The notes below the pieces were generated by a model. It was not told where the DNA came from. It saw only the letters and a program-made list of their open reading frames with translations, and searched no databases. Of a stretch of DNA of 64,000 nucleotides, positions 1-11,271 are shown piece after piece; within the stretch, counting starts at the first letter, position 1, and each line of letters starts with the position of its first letter. The position numbers were made by a program, and so were the translations under genes. Location: the NCBI GenBank assembly GCA_013995675.1, contig VWRR01000002.1:62001-126000 (forward strand), in the 5' to 3' direction. This DNA is from Cyanidiococcus yangmingshanensis. Its lineage: Eukaryota; Rhodophyta; Bangiophyceae; Cyanidiales; Cyanidiaceae.

Positions 1-1319
1 AGCGCGCCGGCGTCCACCAACGGATGCTCGTCTGAACGCCAACGGTTCTGTTGCCAGGCCATGTCGGAGGCGACCGCTGCAGAGGATCACCTACATCGTC
101 TGTATTGTCTGCAAGACCGTTACGACCTGCATACATCATGGTTGAATCGAACTTGTTATTTATATGCTATGGGTGTATCACTTCTATGAGTTGTATACAC
201 CAGGAGTGGTTTACCAGCATCGTCTCTATTGTCTACATGCATGGAGGGTTTACGTATCCGAGAGAACGTGGTAGGTGGTAGGGACCTCGGCAGCATTAAC
301 CTTTACCTTCTCGCTGTTGCGGATAGGGTTCATGTGGTCGCATCACGATCCCAAAGGCATCGATGACGTCGATAGATGAGGATCGGCTGAGTGCCCAGCG
401 TAGTTGCTATGGTGCATAAGTATGCAGGCTGAAAAGGAATCGTGATCTTTTTCGGGTTTTAACACAGACGATCCAATGGTGCATTCGTTGATGAATAAAG
501 CATTTATGGCTTGCGGCGCTCAAGCTCAGCTTGGTAGGTGTCGAGGCAATCGAGCTGCAAATGATTGGGGATCCGATTCGCTGGCTCGCCCCTACCGAGT
601 GGTTTACTAGAGTCAAGTTAGGGTGTTTCGATTCGGTGCCAACAGCAGCTTGTGGATAAAGTGCAAAAGGGCAATCACTTCTGGTTTGCAGCGAGAACGG
701 TGCGCCTGACGAAGAGGATGCTAGAGGCCTGGATTTCCAGACTCCGACGAAGAACGCTTGTGCAGAAAAATCCGCGGAGTTGGCACCCACCAGATTGGTT
801 GATCGTGATAGATGCAGCACGGATACCAACAGAAAAAACGTCATGAAGGGACAGCATGATCGGAAAGAATCAAATCGCCGGCGCTCAGCAAGGAATCCCA
901 AAACGTATCGATAAAGTTCCAGGATATAGATGCATGGATGTACGTTCAAATCCGCGTGAACAAAATGCTGCACGTAGAAGCATGGTTGTATTTGTAAATG
1001 TGCAGGCATGAGTATGCGCGTGAATGTGTGTATGTGTTTACCTGATGAAGCGTTGATGCATCAAGTCGTGAATGCATCCCTGGTAAAACGTTCATTCATG
1101 TTTTCTGTAACGCTACCAGAGGGCTATCATCGTTCATGGCTGCAAAAGGAGCGCTGACGTGCCCGCCCGAGAGGCGCTGAATCGCAGCGTCCAGTCGCAC
1201 TCGCTGTGCGATCGTCCCAGCTAGCGGTCCGGGGACGCCCTCGTTTCCGCGAGGAACAGAGCGAGAGGAGAACAAGCCGTTGCCGAAACTGGGCGGAAAT
1301 TGGCTCTCACTGTGCCGCT
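1..1319. other. Left intergenic region
   Basis: No recognised gene lies here. The only sizeable open frame is on the minus strand, 407-1009 (ATG start, 200 codons). It is rich in Cys, Phe and Ser with one hydrophobic patch and matches no family I know; an open frame this long could arise by chance in 64 kb. The stretch just before 1320 is probably the 5' leader of the GRAM-VASt gene. Confidence 0.5.
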
Positions 1320-3472
1320 ATGGCCACCGAAGAGGGTGCTTCTCAAGTCCTCTCGTCAAAGGAGCCACTGGCGGTGGTTGCACCAAGTGAGTCGTTGGCA
1401 CCGTTAACGCCAGGCGTGTCGGAGCAACAGGCTTCGACGGCAGAGGAGCCCTTCTTCCCCGCCTCACCGGCGGAATGTGCCGAAGAGGACAAGAATGAGG
1501 TCGATGCAGCTGGAGAACAGTCTGATGATTTTTTGGCAGCGCGTCCAGTGATGGAAAGTCAGTCTGAGAAACCCTCGCTGCCAGCGGCTGCAGACGAGCT
1601 TGTCGAGCGGGCCCTCGACGAAGACCGTTCGCTTGCGTCCCTGCTCAACGCAGATGGCCCTGTACGATGGCCATCCGCTGAAACTCTGCTGCATCACGTC
1701 TCCTGTTCTCTCGAGAGGCGATATCTACTTTATCCAGGAACGATGTACATCACAGAGCGATATTTGTGTTTCAAGCTTTCAATATCACATGGCCCTTCTT
1801 TCCTGGAGGCGGCCGCTGCAGCGAGCGCGTCCGCAAGCAGCTTCCTAAGTTTTGGCTATCGGTCTAGTCCTTCAACGCGAATTGAGTCTGCTCCGGTACC
1901 GAATGACGAACAACGGACCAGCGCTGTGAACGAGAAAGAACAGTTCAGTTCGACCAGACGGGGCGATATGGACGCTTCCATTTCGCCATCCATCAACGCG
2001 CATGACGTGATGGCTTCGACATCGCCACCGTCTCGGACTGGCGAGACAGGTTCTGCGACGCTGTGGCTCGTACCGTTCGAAGCTGTGACCTCAGTTCGCA
2101 AGTCGTCGTATCTGTATCTGGAGAGCGCATTGGAGGTATCGACAGCGTTCGGGCTCTGCAATCATACCCGTTATGGTGGAGTGTTTTGGACACGGCCGCG
2201 GAGTACGCCCCCGGCGGTCAAGTTTCTGCGCTTCGCTGCATTCTCTGAGCCAAACCGCGACGCCGTCTACCAGTATATGATGAAAGCTTGGATGGCACGA
2301 TTGAGCCTGCTCGCGCTAGAGGGACGTTTGCCCCTGAGTATCCAGGATCCAGGGAAACAACATCCATCTGCAGTGTCCGCGAGACCATCGGGAAGTCCAG
2401 CTCCCACACTGGAATTGGAGCTGCAAACGGCCCCGAAGTGCCGTCGGATCGCACGGCGACCAGCGTCGATACGCCGTCTCCGTCTGGTTCTGCGGAAATG
2501 AGCCGAGGCTCTTCCAGAGATTGGCTGAAATCGATGGAGCCAAGCCCGGACATTCAGGTCAATGGTGCGACGCCACGCGAAAGCAGTGCTCCGGTCACTG
2601 TCGATATCGCTTATGACATTGAAGCTGGCCAGATGTTTCTGGAAATTCCAGCATTCGTTTGGTCCGCTGAGCAATCAACAGACGCACCTGAAGAACGTGT
2701 CTTCGAAATGTTCTTTGCGGACTCGTCGCCGCTCCCGAGACAACTCAATGAACAGCTTGGGCACAGTGAACTCCAGATGAGCACCTGGCAGCGCTTGGAT
2801 GCCACCAGTGATAGTACAGGGGGCGTAGCTGCTTGCGTCGTGCCGCGGTATCGGACGATTTCATACCAGGTAACAGTTCGACGTGGACTGCTCAGCTTTA
2901 CAGGCCATTGCACCGAATCGCAATCCTTCCTGCGTACCCCGGCAGCATTACGAGACCATGCGTTTCCTCATAGTGCGATGTACGAGATATCGGTGCTCAC
3001 ACGGGACATGCCTTCATCAGACACGTTTCTTGTCCGGCAACGGATTTTCTTTGATCTCTCTCTTGACGACAAGGCATGGCGTGTTCGAGTCCGTGCTGTT
3101 CTCGGGATCCAGTGGCTCGCACGCACGGTTTGGCGTCCCTTTATCGAACGTAGCGTTGCATCGCAAAGTCGTCACGCCTTTGAACAAATGGCCAAACTTA
3201 TGCAGAGCCACATCGATACAAGATGGAATCGAAACGACACGACTCAGCTGCAAGAACGCGTTCTTTTATTGAAAGGTCAACCAGTTTTCGGCATCCACTG
3301 GACTCGGATCAGCAGCGTGCTCCAGTCGACATGCCGTGGCTATGGTCACGCCATGGAAAATGCACTAGGGCGGCTGCCGCCGCTGCTCTTGTATCGTTTG
3401 TTTCTTGCCCAAACCGTTCTGCTCATGACGCTCTCCGCCTTGTGTGGCTACTTGCTAGCGAGGACGGCCTGA
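1320..3472 (+). CDS. GRAM and VASt domain membrane protein (Lam/Aster-like sterol transporter)
   Basis: Probable sterol or lipid transfer protein anchored at membrane contact sites, as for yeast Lam/Ltc and animal GRAMD1 proteins. The first ATG of the frame is at 1320; an acidic, disordered N-terminus leads into a GRAM domain (about nt 1670-2300, with LYPGTMYITERYLCFK near 1728) interrupted by a Ser-rich insert. After a disordered linker, a VASt domain runs about nt 2600-3230 (DIEAGQMFLEIPAFVW; YRTISYQVTVRRGLLSFTGH), and a single hydrophobic C-terminal helix (LLLYRLFLAQTVLLMTLSAL) ends the protein, as in tail-anchored Lam proteins. The GRAM and VASt parts lie in different frames; the switch falls near 2310-2345 and behaves as one missing base (or two extra), although a short intron cannot be excluded. 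Domain order supports one gene. Confidence 0.8.
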
Positions 3473-4695
3473 GCAGCATCCATCTAGGCTGATGGTCTTG
3501 TCGCTGATCGTGCTTGTTTCCAGCACCCACGAAGGCGTCTGCTGTCTTGGCGAGTGAGATCGAGACCGCGGATGCGACTGGCGTCCCCGAACGTGCGCGC
3601 GACTCCATGGCCTTGGAAGCCGTCGCGGTTGTCTCAGAGACACGCTGGTTCGTGGAACCAAGCAGACGCGATCCGCTGCGTACGGTATCTCGTATGGACG
3701 TGCGCTATCAAGAAGACCTGATGTGATGCCCGTCTGACAGCGTCTTGTCAGTGTCTCTAGACTCGACGATGCTTCGAGTGTCTACGAGGCCGCCCCAAAT
3801 ATCCATCTAGACGCTCGTTTGCTTTATACGCTGATCAGCGATGACGTGTCTTCGTCGGTGCGCATTGGGATCGCCAAGAGGCTATCATTGAGCTTTGTCG
3901 TGTGTCGTGCGATGCTGGCAGGGTGAGAGAAGCAGGTTCGCCCAATACGAATGCGGTTCTCAGTAGCACGCCCGATCATGCTCATCTTGGGGGTGCGCCA
4001 TCGAGCCAATCCGAACGGAAATCCTTGCATCATCTTATTCAGGTTGTATCCAGTGCCAACATCAGTGACGTCCATTAAGGAATAGCGATCTCGTTTCCGC
4101 GTTTTGGGTGGGTCGCGTCCTGGAGAACTCGGATGTGGAATCATCCGGAACATTATCTGCCAGCGTTCGCCAATGTCCTGCATAAGCGAGAGCCGACGAA
4201 GCAGTACCTTGCGAGAGCATGGATAGAGTTGGCCGCCCAGATCCAACATTCATGAGTACGCACACTACACAACAACGTCCGTGCCGTCATCAGCGAGATT
4301 CATGGTTTGCACTCGTAGGGTCGGCAGTCTCTCTCTCAAGACAAGAAGAGGATCGCATTCGCGAGCACGTTGCCATAACCAGATTCCTGGACGGGTCCCC
4401 ATAACGAACATTCAAGTTGAGCGTGTGCGTCATGAACGCATCCGTTCGTGCCGTGCGCTATCGGCGAATGGTTCGCGAGTATCGTTCCTCCTTTCAATGT
4501 GGGTCCAGTGTTGCAGCTCAATATACTTGTAAAGGGTTCGCGAGTGACTTTAGATGGTTTCCAGAGAGCGGTGTTCTACGCAAACGATCACGAGATCACG
4601 GCCAGACCAGGACGAGTGTTTCGCGTGGCAAGCTCGAGCTCCCTATCCACTGACTTGGAGCGAAAACTCAGAAAAACGCTCGCCACGGTTTCATG
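3473..4695. other. Convergent intergenic region
   Basis: Lies between the 3' ends of the GRAM-VASt gene and the TruA gene. Several overlapping short frames occur, including a 141-codon minus frame at 3824-4249, but none shows a recognisable motif. I see nothing I can support here. Confidence 0.5.
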
Positions 4696-5898
4696 TCAGC
4701 GTTTTTCGAGCTCTGCACCATTCGGAAATGGCGCTCCTCTGGCCGATTTTCGTATCGTGTCTGTTCCCTCTGCAGGCGTATTCGTCGAAGCCGAATGCTT
4801 GATCGGATATCCGTCCGCGTAGTAGACTTGCTCGAGACAGAGACCCTGGGCTGGTGCTGGTTTCACTCGCGCTGCAATGAGCGCACGCCCACGCAATCCC
4901 TGTTCTAGAGCTTTCAGTACCAATTCCGGCTCGAGATCGCCTTTAGCGACCGCCAGAAATGCTCCGATGAGGTTGCGGATCATTCGGTACAGCGCCCCAT
5001 CGAGTTCGAAGTGAAACTGCCATACGGGTACAATGCCGCCTTCGTCGCGAGGTACCAACACGATACGCCGTATCGTTCGCACCGTCGAATGAAGGACTCG
5101 TTGTCGGTCGGCCTTGTTTGGCGGGGAATGAGCGAACGCCCCAAAGTCATGTGTACCGACGAAAGCCTGCAAGAGTGACTCAGCATCAGTCCATCTCGGT
5201 AAAGAACGATGCTCCGAGTAGACGTATCGTTGATGCAGTGGGTCTCTCCACTGACCAGCGAACATGCGATACACATAGAGCTTGCCTCGCGCATGGTAGA
5301 TGGCATGCCACGGCAATATCTTGTACTCCTGAATGTGTCGAATCAAACATAATTGTGGCAAAGGTGCTACCTCCAGCGCTCGAATCTGAATCGTTCGCGG
5401 AAGCAGCTGGTTCATCGCGTGCTGTAACTGGAGCGGTTCGAAGGCTACGCTCTCAGCCATGGACTCGGGAATATCAAAATGAACCACCTGGCCACGGGCG
5501 TGAACACCAGCATCGGTACGACCCGCCCCGACGACCTGACAACGCCACTGGCAACAGCCGAGACGTCTTTGCAACACGAGCTCCAGCTGACTCTGAATGG
5601 TCGGATAGGCTCTCGAGTTACTCTGTCGCTGAAATCCGTGAAAGTCTGTGCCATCATAAGCAACGACCGCTCGGTAACGAACAAGTTCCGTATGCTGGGC
5701 CCTGGTTAGCGTAGGTTCCGTGCACTGGGCATCAATTTCGACGGGTCCAGTATGAACGCAGCCAAGTCGCCAATAGGAACGCTGCCTTGGCCTCCGTCGC
5801 TGTGCTGAACGGCCAATAGGTGGCGGCAGCGGCAGTATGAAAGCGACTGGCCCTGGCTCAGCGTACGCAGTACAGGTTATCGTTGCTCGCGTGGGCAT
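4696..5898 (-). CDS. truA: tRNA pseudouridine synthase, TruA family
   Basis: Converts uridines of the tRNA anticodon arm (typically 38-40) to pseudouridine. The catalytic Asp lies in the family signature AGRTDAGVHARGQ (about nt 5520-5480), preceded by YDGTDFHGFQRQ. The C-terminal half carries the usual RMIRNLIGAFLAVAKGD segment and the terminal APAQGLCLEQVYY block. The open frame extends to 5937 but begins with GTG; the ATG at 5898 gives about 400 residues. The first ~80 residues are Arg/Pro-rich with few acids, longer than bacterial TruA (~270 aa), which suggests an organelle transit peptide, although which organelle is not clear. The frame is uninterrupted. It is divergent from nothing close: 740 bp separate it from ALG7, transcribed the same way. 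Confidence 0.9.
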   Translation of the reverse strand: MPTRATITCTAYAEPGPVAFILPLPPPIGRSAQRRRPRQRSYWRLGCVHTGPVEIDAQCTEPTLTRAQHTELVRYRAVVAYDGTDFHGFQRQSNSRAYPTIQSQLELVLQRRLGCCQWRCQVVGAGRTDAGVHARGQVVHFDIPESMAESVAFEPLQLQHAMNQLLPRTIQIRALEVAPLPQLCLIRHIQEYKILPWHAIYHARGKLYVYRMFAGQWRDPLHQRYVYSEHRSLPRWTDAESLLQAFVGTHDFGAFAHSPPNKADRQRVLHSTVRTIRRIVLVPRDEGGIVPVWQFHFELDGALYRMIRNLIGAFLAVAKGDLEPELVLKALEQGLRGRALIAARVKPAPAQGLCLEQVYYADGYPIKHSASTNTPAEGTDTIRKSARGAPFPNGAELEKR

Positions 5899-6641
5899 AT
5901 CGACTTGGTGGACGGCTCGCGGACCTATCCGCAGCACAGAGACCCGTTCCGCGACCGTGTTCGCTGACGCCGCTGCTTAGAACGAGGCCTGCCCGGGATA
6001 CAAGACTTTGTTTTGCTGCGGGAGGGGTCCCCCTAGAGACTCAAGTTGATTTGGTGAATGCCGCTGCGCTTCTTCAGCAAAGTATAAAGTGCACTCGCTG
6101 CATGTTCGAAACCAGGAGAAGTGACGTCCGCGTCGGCGGCGTCTACAAGACCTGTTTCTGCAACCTTCGATGCGGTCGGAGCGTGGGCAAACAACGGCAA
6201 CCGAGCACCCCAAGGCACGATATAACTGGGAGGTGTCTCTTTCAGACAGAAAAGCCTTTTTGCCGTTCGATCCGAATGCGAGCAAACGCAATTCTACGCG
6301 AGTTTATCGATTCCGTCGACTTGGTTAATGATAGCGTTCGCGCGATGAGTGCAAGTGACGTGCTCCGTGCCAGCTCCGAAACCGACGAGCGGTCGACGCG
6401 AATCCGGTGTCCTGCTCGAGCCGGCATCGTTCCCTTTAGGTGAGGGTACACTTGAAGATTGATCGATAGGGCTGAATGCTGAGTTCCGGCAGCGATGGTA
6501 CACTCTGGATACAAGCGTACTATTGACGAGTTCCCGTTCAACGATGAGGCCGTATCTATGCAAAGACGTTCCTCGATAGCGAGATGGCGACATCAGTCCA
6601 CAAGCCGGATCTGAGCACGCCTTTACGGACGGTGCATGTCT
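5899..6641. other. Intergenic region
   Basis: Between the start of the TruA gene and the end of ALG7. Only short overlapping frames are present on both strands, with no motif I recognise. Confidence 0.5.
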
Positions 6642-7931
6642 TCAGGAGAACCAAGCCACCTTGTGCAGCACCAGCATACGTAACCCGTAACCAAGGGCGC
6701 AGAAGAAGGCCTGCAGGGCCATGAGCACGATACAAAGCTGTCGCTCGGTCATGGGGCCCCAAATCAGCAGCACCAAGTTGAGCAAATTCATGTGGCTTGG
6801 AACGCCTTCAAGCTTGCGAGTCTTGGGGTTCAGCCGCGGGAGTCGATGTCGCGGGCATTCGATAATCCCCAGCAACTGTGGTAGACTGTACAGAAAATTG
6901 AAGACCTGGGGGATGAAGAACAGCAATAGCGTCTCGCTGTAGTGTCCAAGGATTGCTGCCATAGCCAAGCACATACCCGCGAAATAGCAATATGTGTCGC
7001 CTACAAAGACTGCCGAGGGGTACCAATTGTGCACGAAGAGTGCTGCGCTTGTTGCCAAAAACGGTGCGATCAGATCGAGCGAGAAGAGATGATTCGCCCG
7101 CAAACGCTCCGGATCAGCGACTGGCAACGGAAACCAGCCCCGCAAATGGGCAGCATTATGTAAAGCAACTGCACAGCCTATGACAAGCGCCTGACCCACC
7201 TCGAGTCCATTGATACCTGCGTGGATATTGATTGCGTTCGAGCAGAACACCGCGAGCAGCAGCATGTAGAGCTTGTAGAACCAGCCCAGATCGACAAGGC
7301 GTGGAACCACCAACGGCATACGCTTCAGTGCCTCCACGCGATCAGCGCGCACCCAAATGGCGAGCTGGCCAAGCACTCGGCTGAGCCAGACTCGAACAGG
7401 TTGCGGCACGATAACGGTCGTGGAGCCTGCATACGCCGCCAACAGCGGTAACGTCGCAATACACGGCAGAATCATCTTGTCACGCCAACGAAGATCAAGC
7501 ACATCGTCCGCAAATCCTAGCAAGATCATGAACGTGACCGACGCAAGCGCAGCGTTGTAGAAAGGTGTCGCCTCTGGTCCACGAAATAGATGGAAAAGAC
7601 AGAGCGCACATAGGTAGACGGCCGCAGCGACAAGACCCAGCGCCTCTGGTACCAAAGGTTGCTCTCGGTTTGTTGTGCCTCCAGCTTTTCCAGAAACCTT
7701 GTTCAAGTCACGACCACATAACCCTGATCTTTCAAAACGCGGCGCGAAACGAGGAATCAGGAACAGCGTCGCTAGAAACGCCCCCGCTGAGCTCAGCCAG
7801 TTCAGTAACACATGGACTCGTGCCGCCCCGTCAAGTTGAACATAAACACTTCCAAATACGATCATAAGTAGACACAGGCCAACGCGTGCGTTCCGCACTC
7901 GAGACCATACCTGTATACGGCTCGTCTCCAT
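6642..7931 (-). CDS. ALG7: UDP-GlcNAc:dolichyl-phosphate GlcNAc-1-P transferase
   Basis: Catalyses the first committed step of N-glycan assembly, moving GlcNAc-1-phosphate from UDP-GlcNAc to dolichyl phosphate in the ER membrane (the tunicamycin target, DPAGT1 in animals). The 429-residue product is polytopic with about ten hydrophobic segments, the usual size. Family hallmarks are visible: GFADDVLDLRWRDK (Asp pair, about nt 7520-7480), the NIHAGINGLEVGQ loop (about 7240-7200), the FVGDTYCYFAG motif (about 7000) and the eukaryote-specific region RLNPKTRKLEGVPSHMNLLN near the C-terminus. ATG start at 7931; no frame break. It is head-to-head with the Aurora kinase gene across a 0.8-0.9 kb spacer. 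Confidence 0.95.
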   Translation of the reverse strand: METSRIQVWSRVRNARVGLCLLMIVFGSVYVQLDGAARVHVLLNWLSSAGAFLATLFLIPRFAPRFERSGLCGRDLNKVSGKAGGTTNREQPLVPEALGLVAAAVYLCALCLFHLFRGPEATPFYNAALASVTFMILLGFADDVLDLRWRDKMILPCIATLPLLAAYAGSTTVIVPQPVRVWLSRVLGQLAIWVRADRVEALKRMPLVVPRLVDLGWFYKLYMLLLAVFCSNAINIHAGINGLEVGQALVIGCAVALHNAAHLRGWFPLPVADPERLRANHLFSLDLIAPFLATSAALFVHNWYPSAVFVGDTYCYFAGMCLAMAAILGHYSETLLLFFIPQVFNFLYSLPQLLGIIECPRHRLPRLNPKTRKLEGVPSHMNLLNLVLLIWGPMTERQLCIVLMALQAFFCALGYGLRMLVLHKVAWFS

Positions 7932-8810
7932 GTCGAGCGCTCGTCAGGGACGGTACTCCAGCGGAAATCGCCGCCAAGCGCGCGCCTGGATGGTGGTGGC
8001 CACTCGGATGCGCATCGAAGCGAGTCCGCAGCGCGATGCGTTCGTGGGCGTGCCCAGGTTTCCGTTCAAGCCGTGCGTGCGTGTCGATATCTTCATATGC
8101 GTGTGTACGTTCCTGGGATGGATCGACTCGTATCCGCATTCGCGTGTCCATGTGTGCGCTCAAGCCAGGCACGGGTCGATACATGCATTCGTTTACGCAT
8201 ATTCAAGCTACTTGTTCAACATTGTTCGTATGCGTAGGAAGTAAGCGCTCGTGTAGATGAATCCGTGTATAAGTCTAGTAGAGCTGCGTCTTTGTTTCGA
8301 TGCATCGATGCCCTCGTATACGCATGTCCAAGCGATGCGTGCGTATGCGTGTCTGATCGCCAAAAAGCGAAACGCTTCCGGTTGCGATTCGGCCATGGCG
8401 CGCCGGAGCCGTTGCGCACACGCACGCATCCGTCTGTGGCAATGGCACGACGACGACGACGACTGGCCGAATGGCAGCCGGAAGCGTTTCGCTTTTGGCG
8501 ATCGATCCGCGGCCACGAACCATCCGATGGCGTCCCGTGGCCTCGCCAACCGCGTTGAGATCAAGCCATGCGTTTTCTTTTCCCGAGGACGTTTGGATTG
8601 GTCTCTTTTTGTTCTTTACGGGCTGTTGGGGTGCGTAACGCGAACGTGATTCTTGTTGGTTCAGTTCTTGGCCGTTCAGGTTCGTTGTTGTCTGTTGAAG
8701 GTGGCGTTTTCTTTAGGGTCGTTGCCAGAGTCATGTCGGCCACGCTGAGTGCGGCCTGGGCGCGGGCTCGAACGACATCACGTCTGCCAAAAGCTGAACT
8801 CGACTCCAGG
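7932..8810. other. ALG7/Aurora divergent spacer
   Basis: Shared upstream region of two divergent genes. Its middle holds a long inverted repeat (separate entry). Several 60-130 codon frames run through it on both strands, but these largely reflect low stop density in GC-rich repetitive sequence (for example a GAC trinucleotide run at about 8446-8463). An ATG at 8733 is in frame with the Aurora N-terminal segment and could be the true Aurora start. Confidence 0.5.
8356..8502. repeat. Imperfect inverted repeat, two ~39-nt arms
   Basis: Left arm 8356-8395 and right arm 8464-8502 are reverse complements with only a few mismatches or single-base offsets; both share GCGAAACGCTTCCGG and its complement. 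The spacer is about 68 nt and contains a (GAC)n run. If transcribed, the arms would form a ~38-bp stem. It is intergenic, upstream of the Aurora kinase. It could be a small inverted-repeat transposon relic, a cruciform, or a structured RNA. Confidence 0.7.
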
Positions 8811-10018
8811 ATGGCGACCAGAGACGACTCAGGGCGGCTGTGGTCACGGGAGAACAAGTTAGGGTGAGGGGCTCAGGTCCGAGGTGGCCGCGTCATCGTC
8901 GACACGAGCGCCGCTCTCTCCGGTGGAGGTGCAAGCCAACAACGGTGACATCGGACCAGCGACTGCGACAGACATGCTGCTCGGCGGCTTGCCGAGAAGT
9001 GTCAACAAGTCTGCGTTGAAGAGGTCGCTGATGGCGGATTGGACGCCTGAGAAGCGCATGGCCGTCCAGAGTGGCGGGCAACATCATGGCCTACGGACGC
9101 CACAACCGTTGCAGGACAAGGCGCTTGCGTCGCCTGTTGCTACCGAGCGTGAGCGTCGGCCGTGGACTTTGAGCGATTTCGAGATCGGGAGACCATTGGG
9201 TCGCGGCAAGTTCGGTAATGTCTATTTGGCTAGGGAGAAACGGACCCGGTACATCGTGGCCCTGAAGGTGCTCTTCAAGTCCCAGTTGCAGAAAGCTGGA
9301 GTAGAGCATCAGCTGCGACGCGAAATCGAAATCCAGTCTCACTTGCGGCATCCCAATATCCTCCGACTATTCGGTTACTTTCACGATGAGACCCGTGTTT
9401 TTCTCATTCTGGAGTATGCCGGCCGCGGGGAACTCTATCGGGAACTGCAGCGATGCGGTCGATTCAGTGAACGTCGGACCGCAACCTATATCGCGCAGCT
9501 CGCTCACGCCTTGCATTACTGTCACAACAAACACGTGATCCATCGCGATATCAAACCAGAAAATTTACTCTTGGGTATTTACGGAGAGTTGAAAATCGCT
9601 GATTTCGGATGGAGTGTGCACGCCCCGCAGTCGCGACGCAACACCTTGTGCGGTACGTTGGACTACCTGCCGCCTGAGATGGTCGAGGGATCACCGCACG
9701 ATGCCCATGTAGATATCTGGAGCTTGGGTGTGCTCACTTACGAGTTCCTGGTGGGTAACCCACCCTTTGAAGCACAGAGCCACGAGGAGACTTATCGACG
9801 CATCGCTCGGGTTGATCTGCGGTTTCCCCCTGGAGTCTCGACTGGGGCACGTGACCTCATTCGGAGGCTGTTGGTGAGGGATCCCGCCCAACGCTTGCCA
9901 CTAGGAGGCAGTGTTGAAACATTCGTGGATCCAGGCCAATGCCGAGTTCGTCCCCTGTATTGGGGAAATGCGTTTGCCCCGAAAAGTACCTTTCGCTGAG
10001 CGCCAAAATGCAATGTAA
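8811..10018 (+). CDS. Aurora-family mitotic Ser/Thr kinase
   Basis: Mitotic kinase expected at centrosome-like poles, kinetochores or midzone. Kinase landmarks in order: Gly loop [11 protein letters not shown] (about nt 9199), catalytic Lys in [16 protein letters not shown] (about 9541), DFGWSVHAP (about 9604, the Aurora-type DFGWS), activation loop [16 protein letters not shown] with the activating Thr, and DPAQRLPL near 9880. After CTA at 9901 the track frame loses similarity, but skipping one base gives [15 protein letters not shown], the normal Aurora subdomain XI, ending at the TAA at 10016-10018. A second one-base skip near 8863-8866 joins [16 protein letters not shown] from the ATG at 8811 to the kinase N-terminal region; without it the first in-frame ATG is 8974. 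The tail is short and the N-terminus disordered, as in other Auroras. Confidence 0.92.
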
Positions 10019-10479
10019 TTCCAGCGGCCGGGAAGTCTCCGCCAAGGATACCTCGATCACTCGAGGAGCGCGGATACAAATCATCGTCCAAGTCATTCGT
10101 TCTTGTGCCGGGGCATCACATCCGAGGACAATGATCGATGCTTTCTGAACAAGATCGTCATCCGATGCAAGGAACAAAGTTGGCCAGGCCAGCGGCCTGG
10201 AACGCTCACGGCAGTGTTCGCGAGGCCATCAATCGCCAGCGGGTGCGCCAGGGCGCATTTCCTGTGTCGATCCTCGTTGTGGAACAGTTCGGAGCACCCA
10301 GTGGCAGCGTGGCTCGACTCAAATCCGCACGAGTTGCAAGGATGTTTTCGAGACTCATCGCTCGTGTCGATTAGGCAGGGCCGCGGTCCCTGGCTCTGCC
10401 GCAACGTCCTCGCTCGCGCACCAAGCGTCTGCTGCGCGCGCTCTGGTCTCCGCCTCGGTGACGCAGCCCACTGCTAATG
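10019..10479. other. Convergent intergenic region
   Basis: Separates the 3' ends of the Aurora kinase and ClpP genes. Frames of up to 124 codons are present but overlap each other on both strands and show no known motif. Nothing supported. Confidence 0.5.
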
Positions 10480-11271
10480 TCAACTCGATTCTTTGGGATT
10501 GTCTCCTACGGCATCCTTCTCCACGTCCCGTTTATGGATCACCTCATCAATGAGGCCAAAGTCTCGCGCCGCCTCTGCGGACATGAAATGATCTCGCTCC
10601 ATCTTGTCCGCGATGACGCGCTTATCCTGGCCAGTGTGTTTCGCGTAAAGCTCATGGAGACGCTCCCGCAAAAACAGGATCTCGTTGGCGTGAATGGCAA
10701 TGTCTGACGCCTGTCCGCCGGCTTGCCCGCTCGGTTGGTGAATCATGACCCGTGCGTTCGGCAGACATCGTCGCTCTCCGGGTTCGCCCGCACACAACAG
10801 CAGCGAGGCCATTGAGCTCGCTTGACCCAGACAAACGGTGTGCACCGGAGACGAGATGTACTGCATGGTGTCGTAGATGGCCATGCCGGCCGAGATGACG
10901 CCACCCGGAGAGTGAATGTACATGGACAGGGCCTTGGCTGGCGCCACGGACTCCAAGTAAAGCAGTTGCGCGACGGTCAGCGAAGCTACCGTGTCCGTTA
11001 TTGGCCCGTTGAGTACAATAATTCGCTCCTTAAGCAGACGTGAATAAATGTCGTATACGCGCTCACCTCGAGGGGTTTGCTCTAGAACGATCGGCACCAA
11101 CTGAGCGTGTGCTGCTACGGCGTTTGTCGACGAGACCGGGACATAGACCTCGTGCTCTGTACCGCCAAACCCAGCGGGTCGAAACCAAGAACAAAATCGT
11201 GCGAGTGAGTTCGACCGACCAAAAGTATGCGCAGACGGCAGGATTCGAACCTGCGCGGCGTAACACCACAT
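10480..11271 (-). CDS. clpP: ATP-dependent Clp protease proteolytic subunit, organellar
   Basis: Serine peptidase chamber subunit of Clp proteases, probably mitochondrial. The core begins at [20 protein letters not shown]; the nucleophile Ser is in [11 protein letters not shown], the His in [15 protein letters not shown], and the terminal region [12 protein letters not shown] is standard. The only in-frame ATG before the core is at 11271, inside the tRNA-Ser gene that is transcribed the same way. The ~55 residues before the core are Arg/Ser/Ala-rich and lack acids for the first ~35, like a mitochondrial presequence. Either the first 14 codons overlap the tRNA 3' half, or the real start is elsewhere (for example the out-of-frame ATG in the leader near 11147, which would need a one-base correction). 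Confidence 0.9.
   Translation of the reverse strand: MWCYAAQVRILPSAHTFGRSNSLARFCSWFRPAGFGGTEHEVYVPVSSTNAVAAHAQLVPIVLEQTPRGERVYDIYSRLLKERIIVLNGPITDTVASLTVAQLLYLESVAPAKALSMYIHSPGGVISAGMAIYDTMQYISSPVHTVCLGQASSMASLLLCAGEPGERRCLPNARVMIHQPSGQAGGQASDIAIHANEILFLRERLHELYAKHTGQDKRVIADKMERDHFMSAEAARDFGLIDEVIHKRDVEKDAVGDNPKESS

Noticed and set aside
407-1009. 200-codon minus-strand frame at the left end
   Set aside because: ATG start but no motif, odd Cys/Phe/Ser composition, and a frame this long is expected about once by chance in a window of this size.
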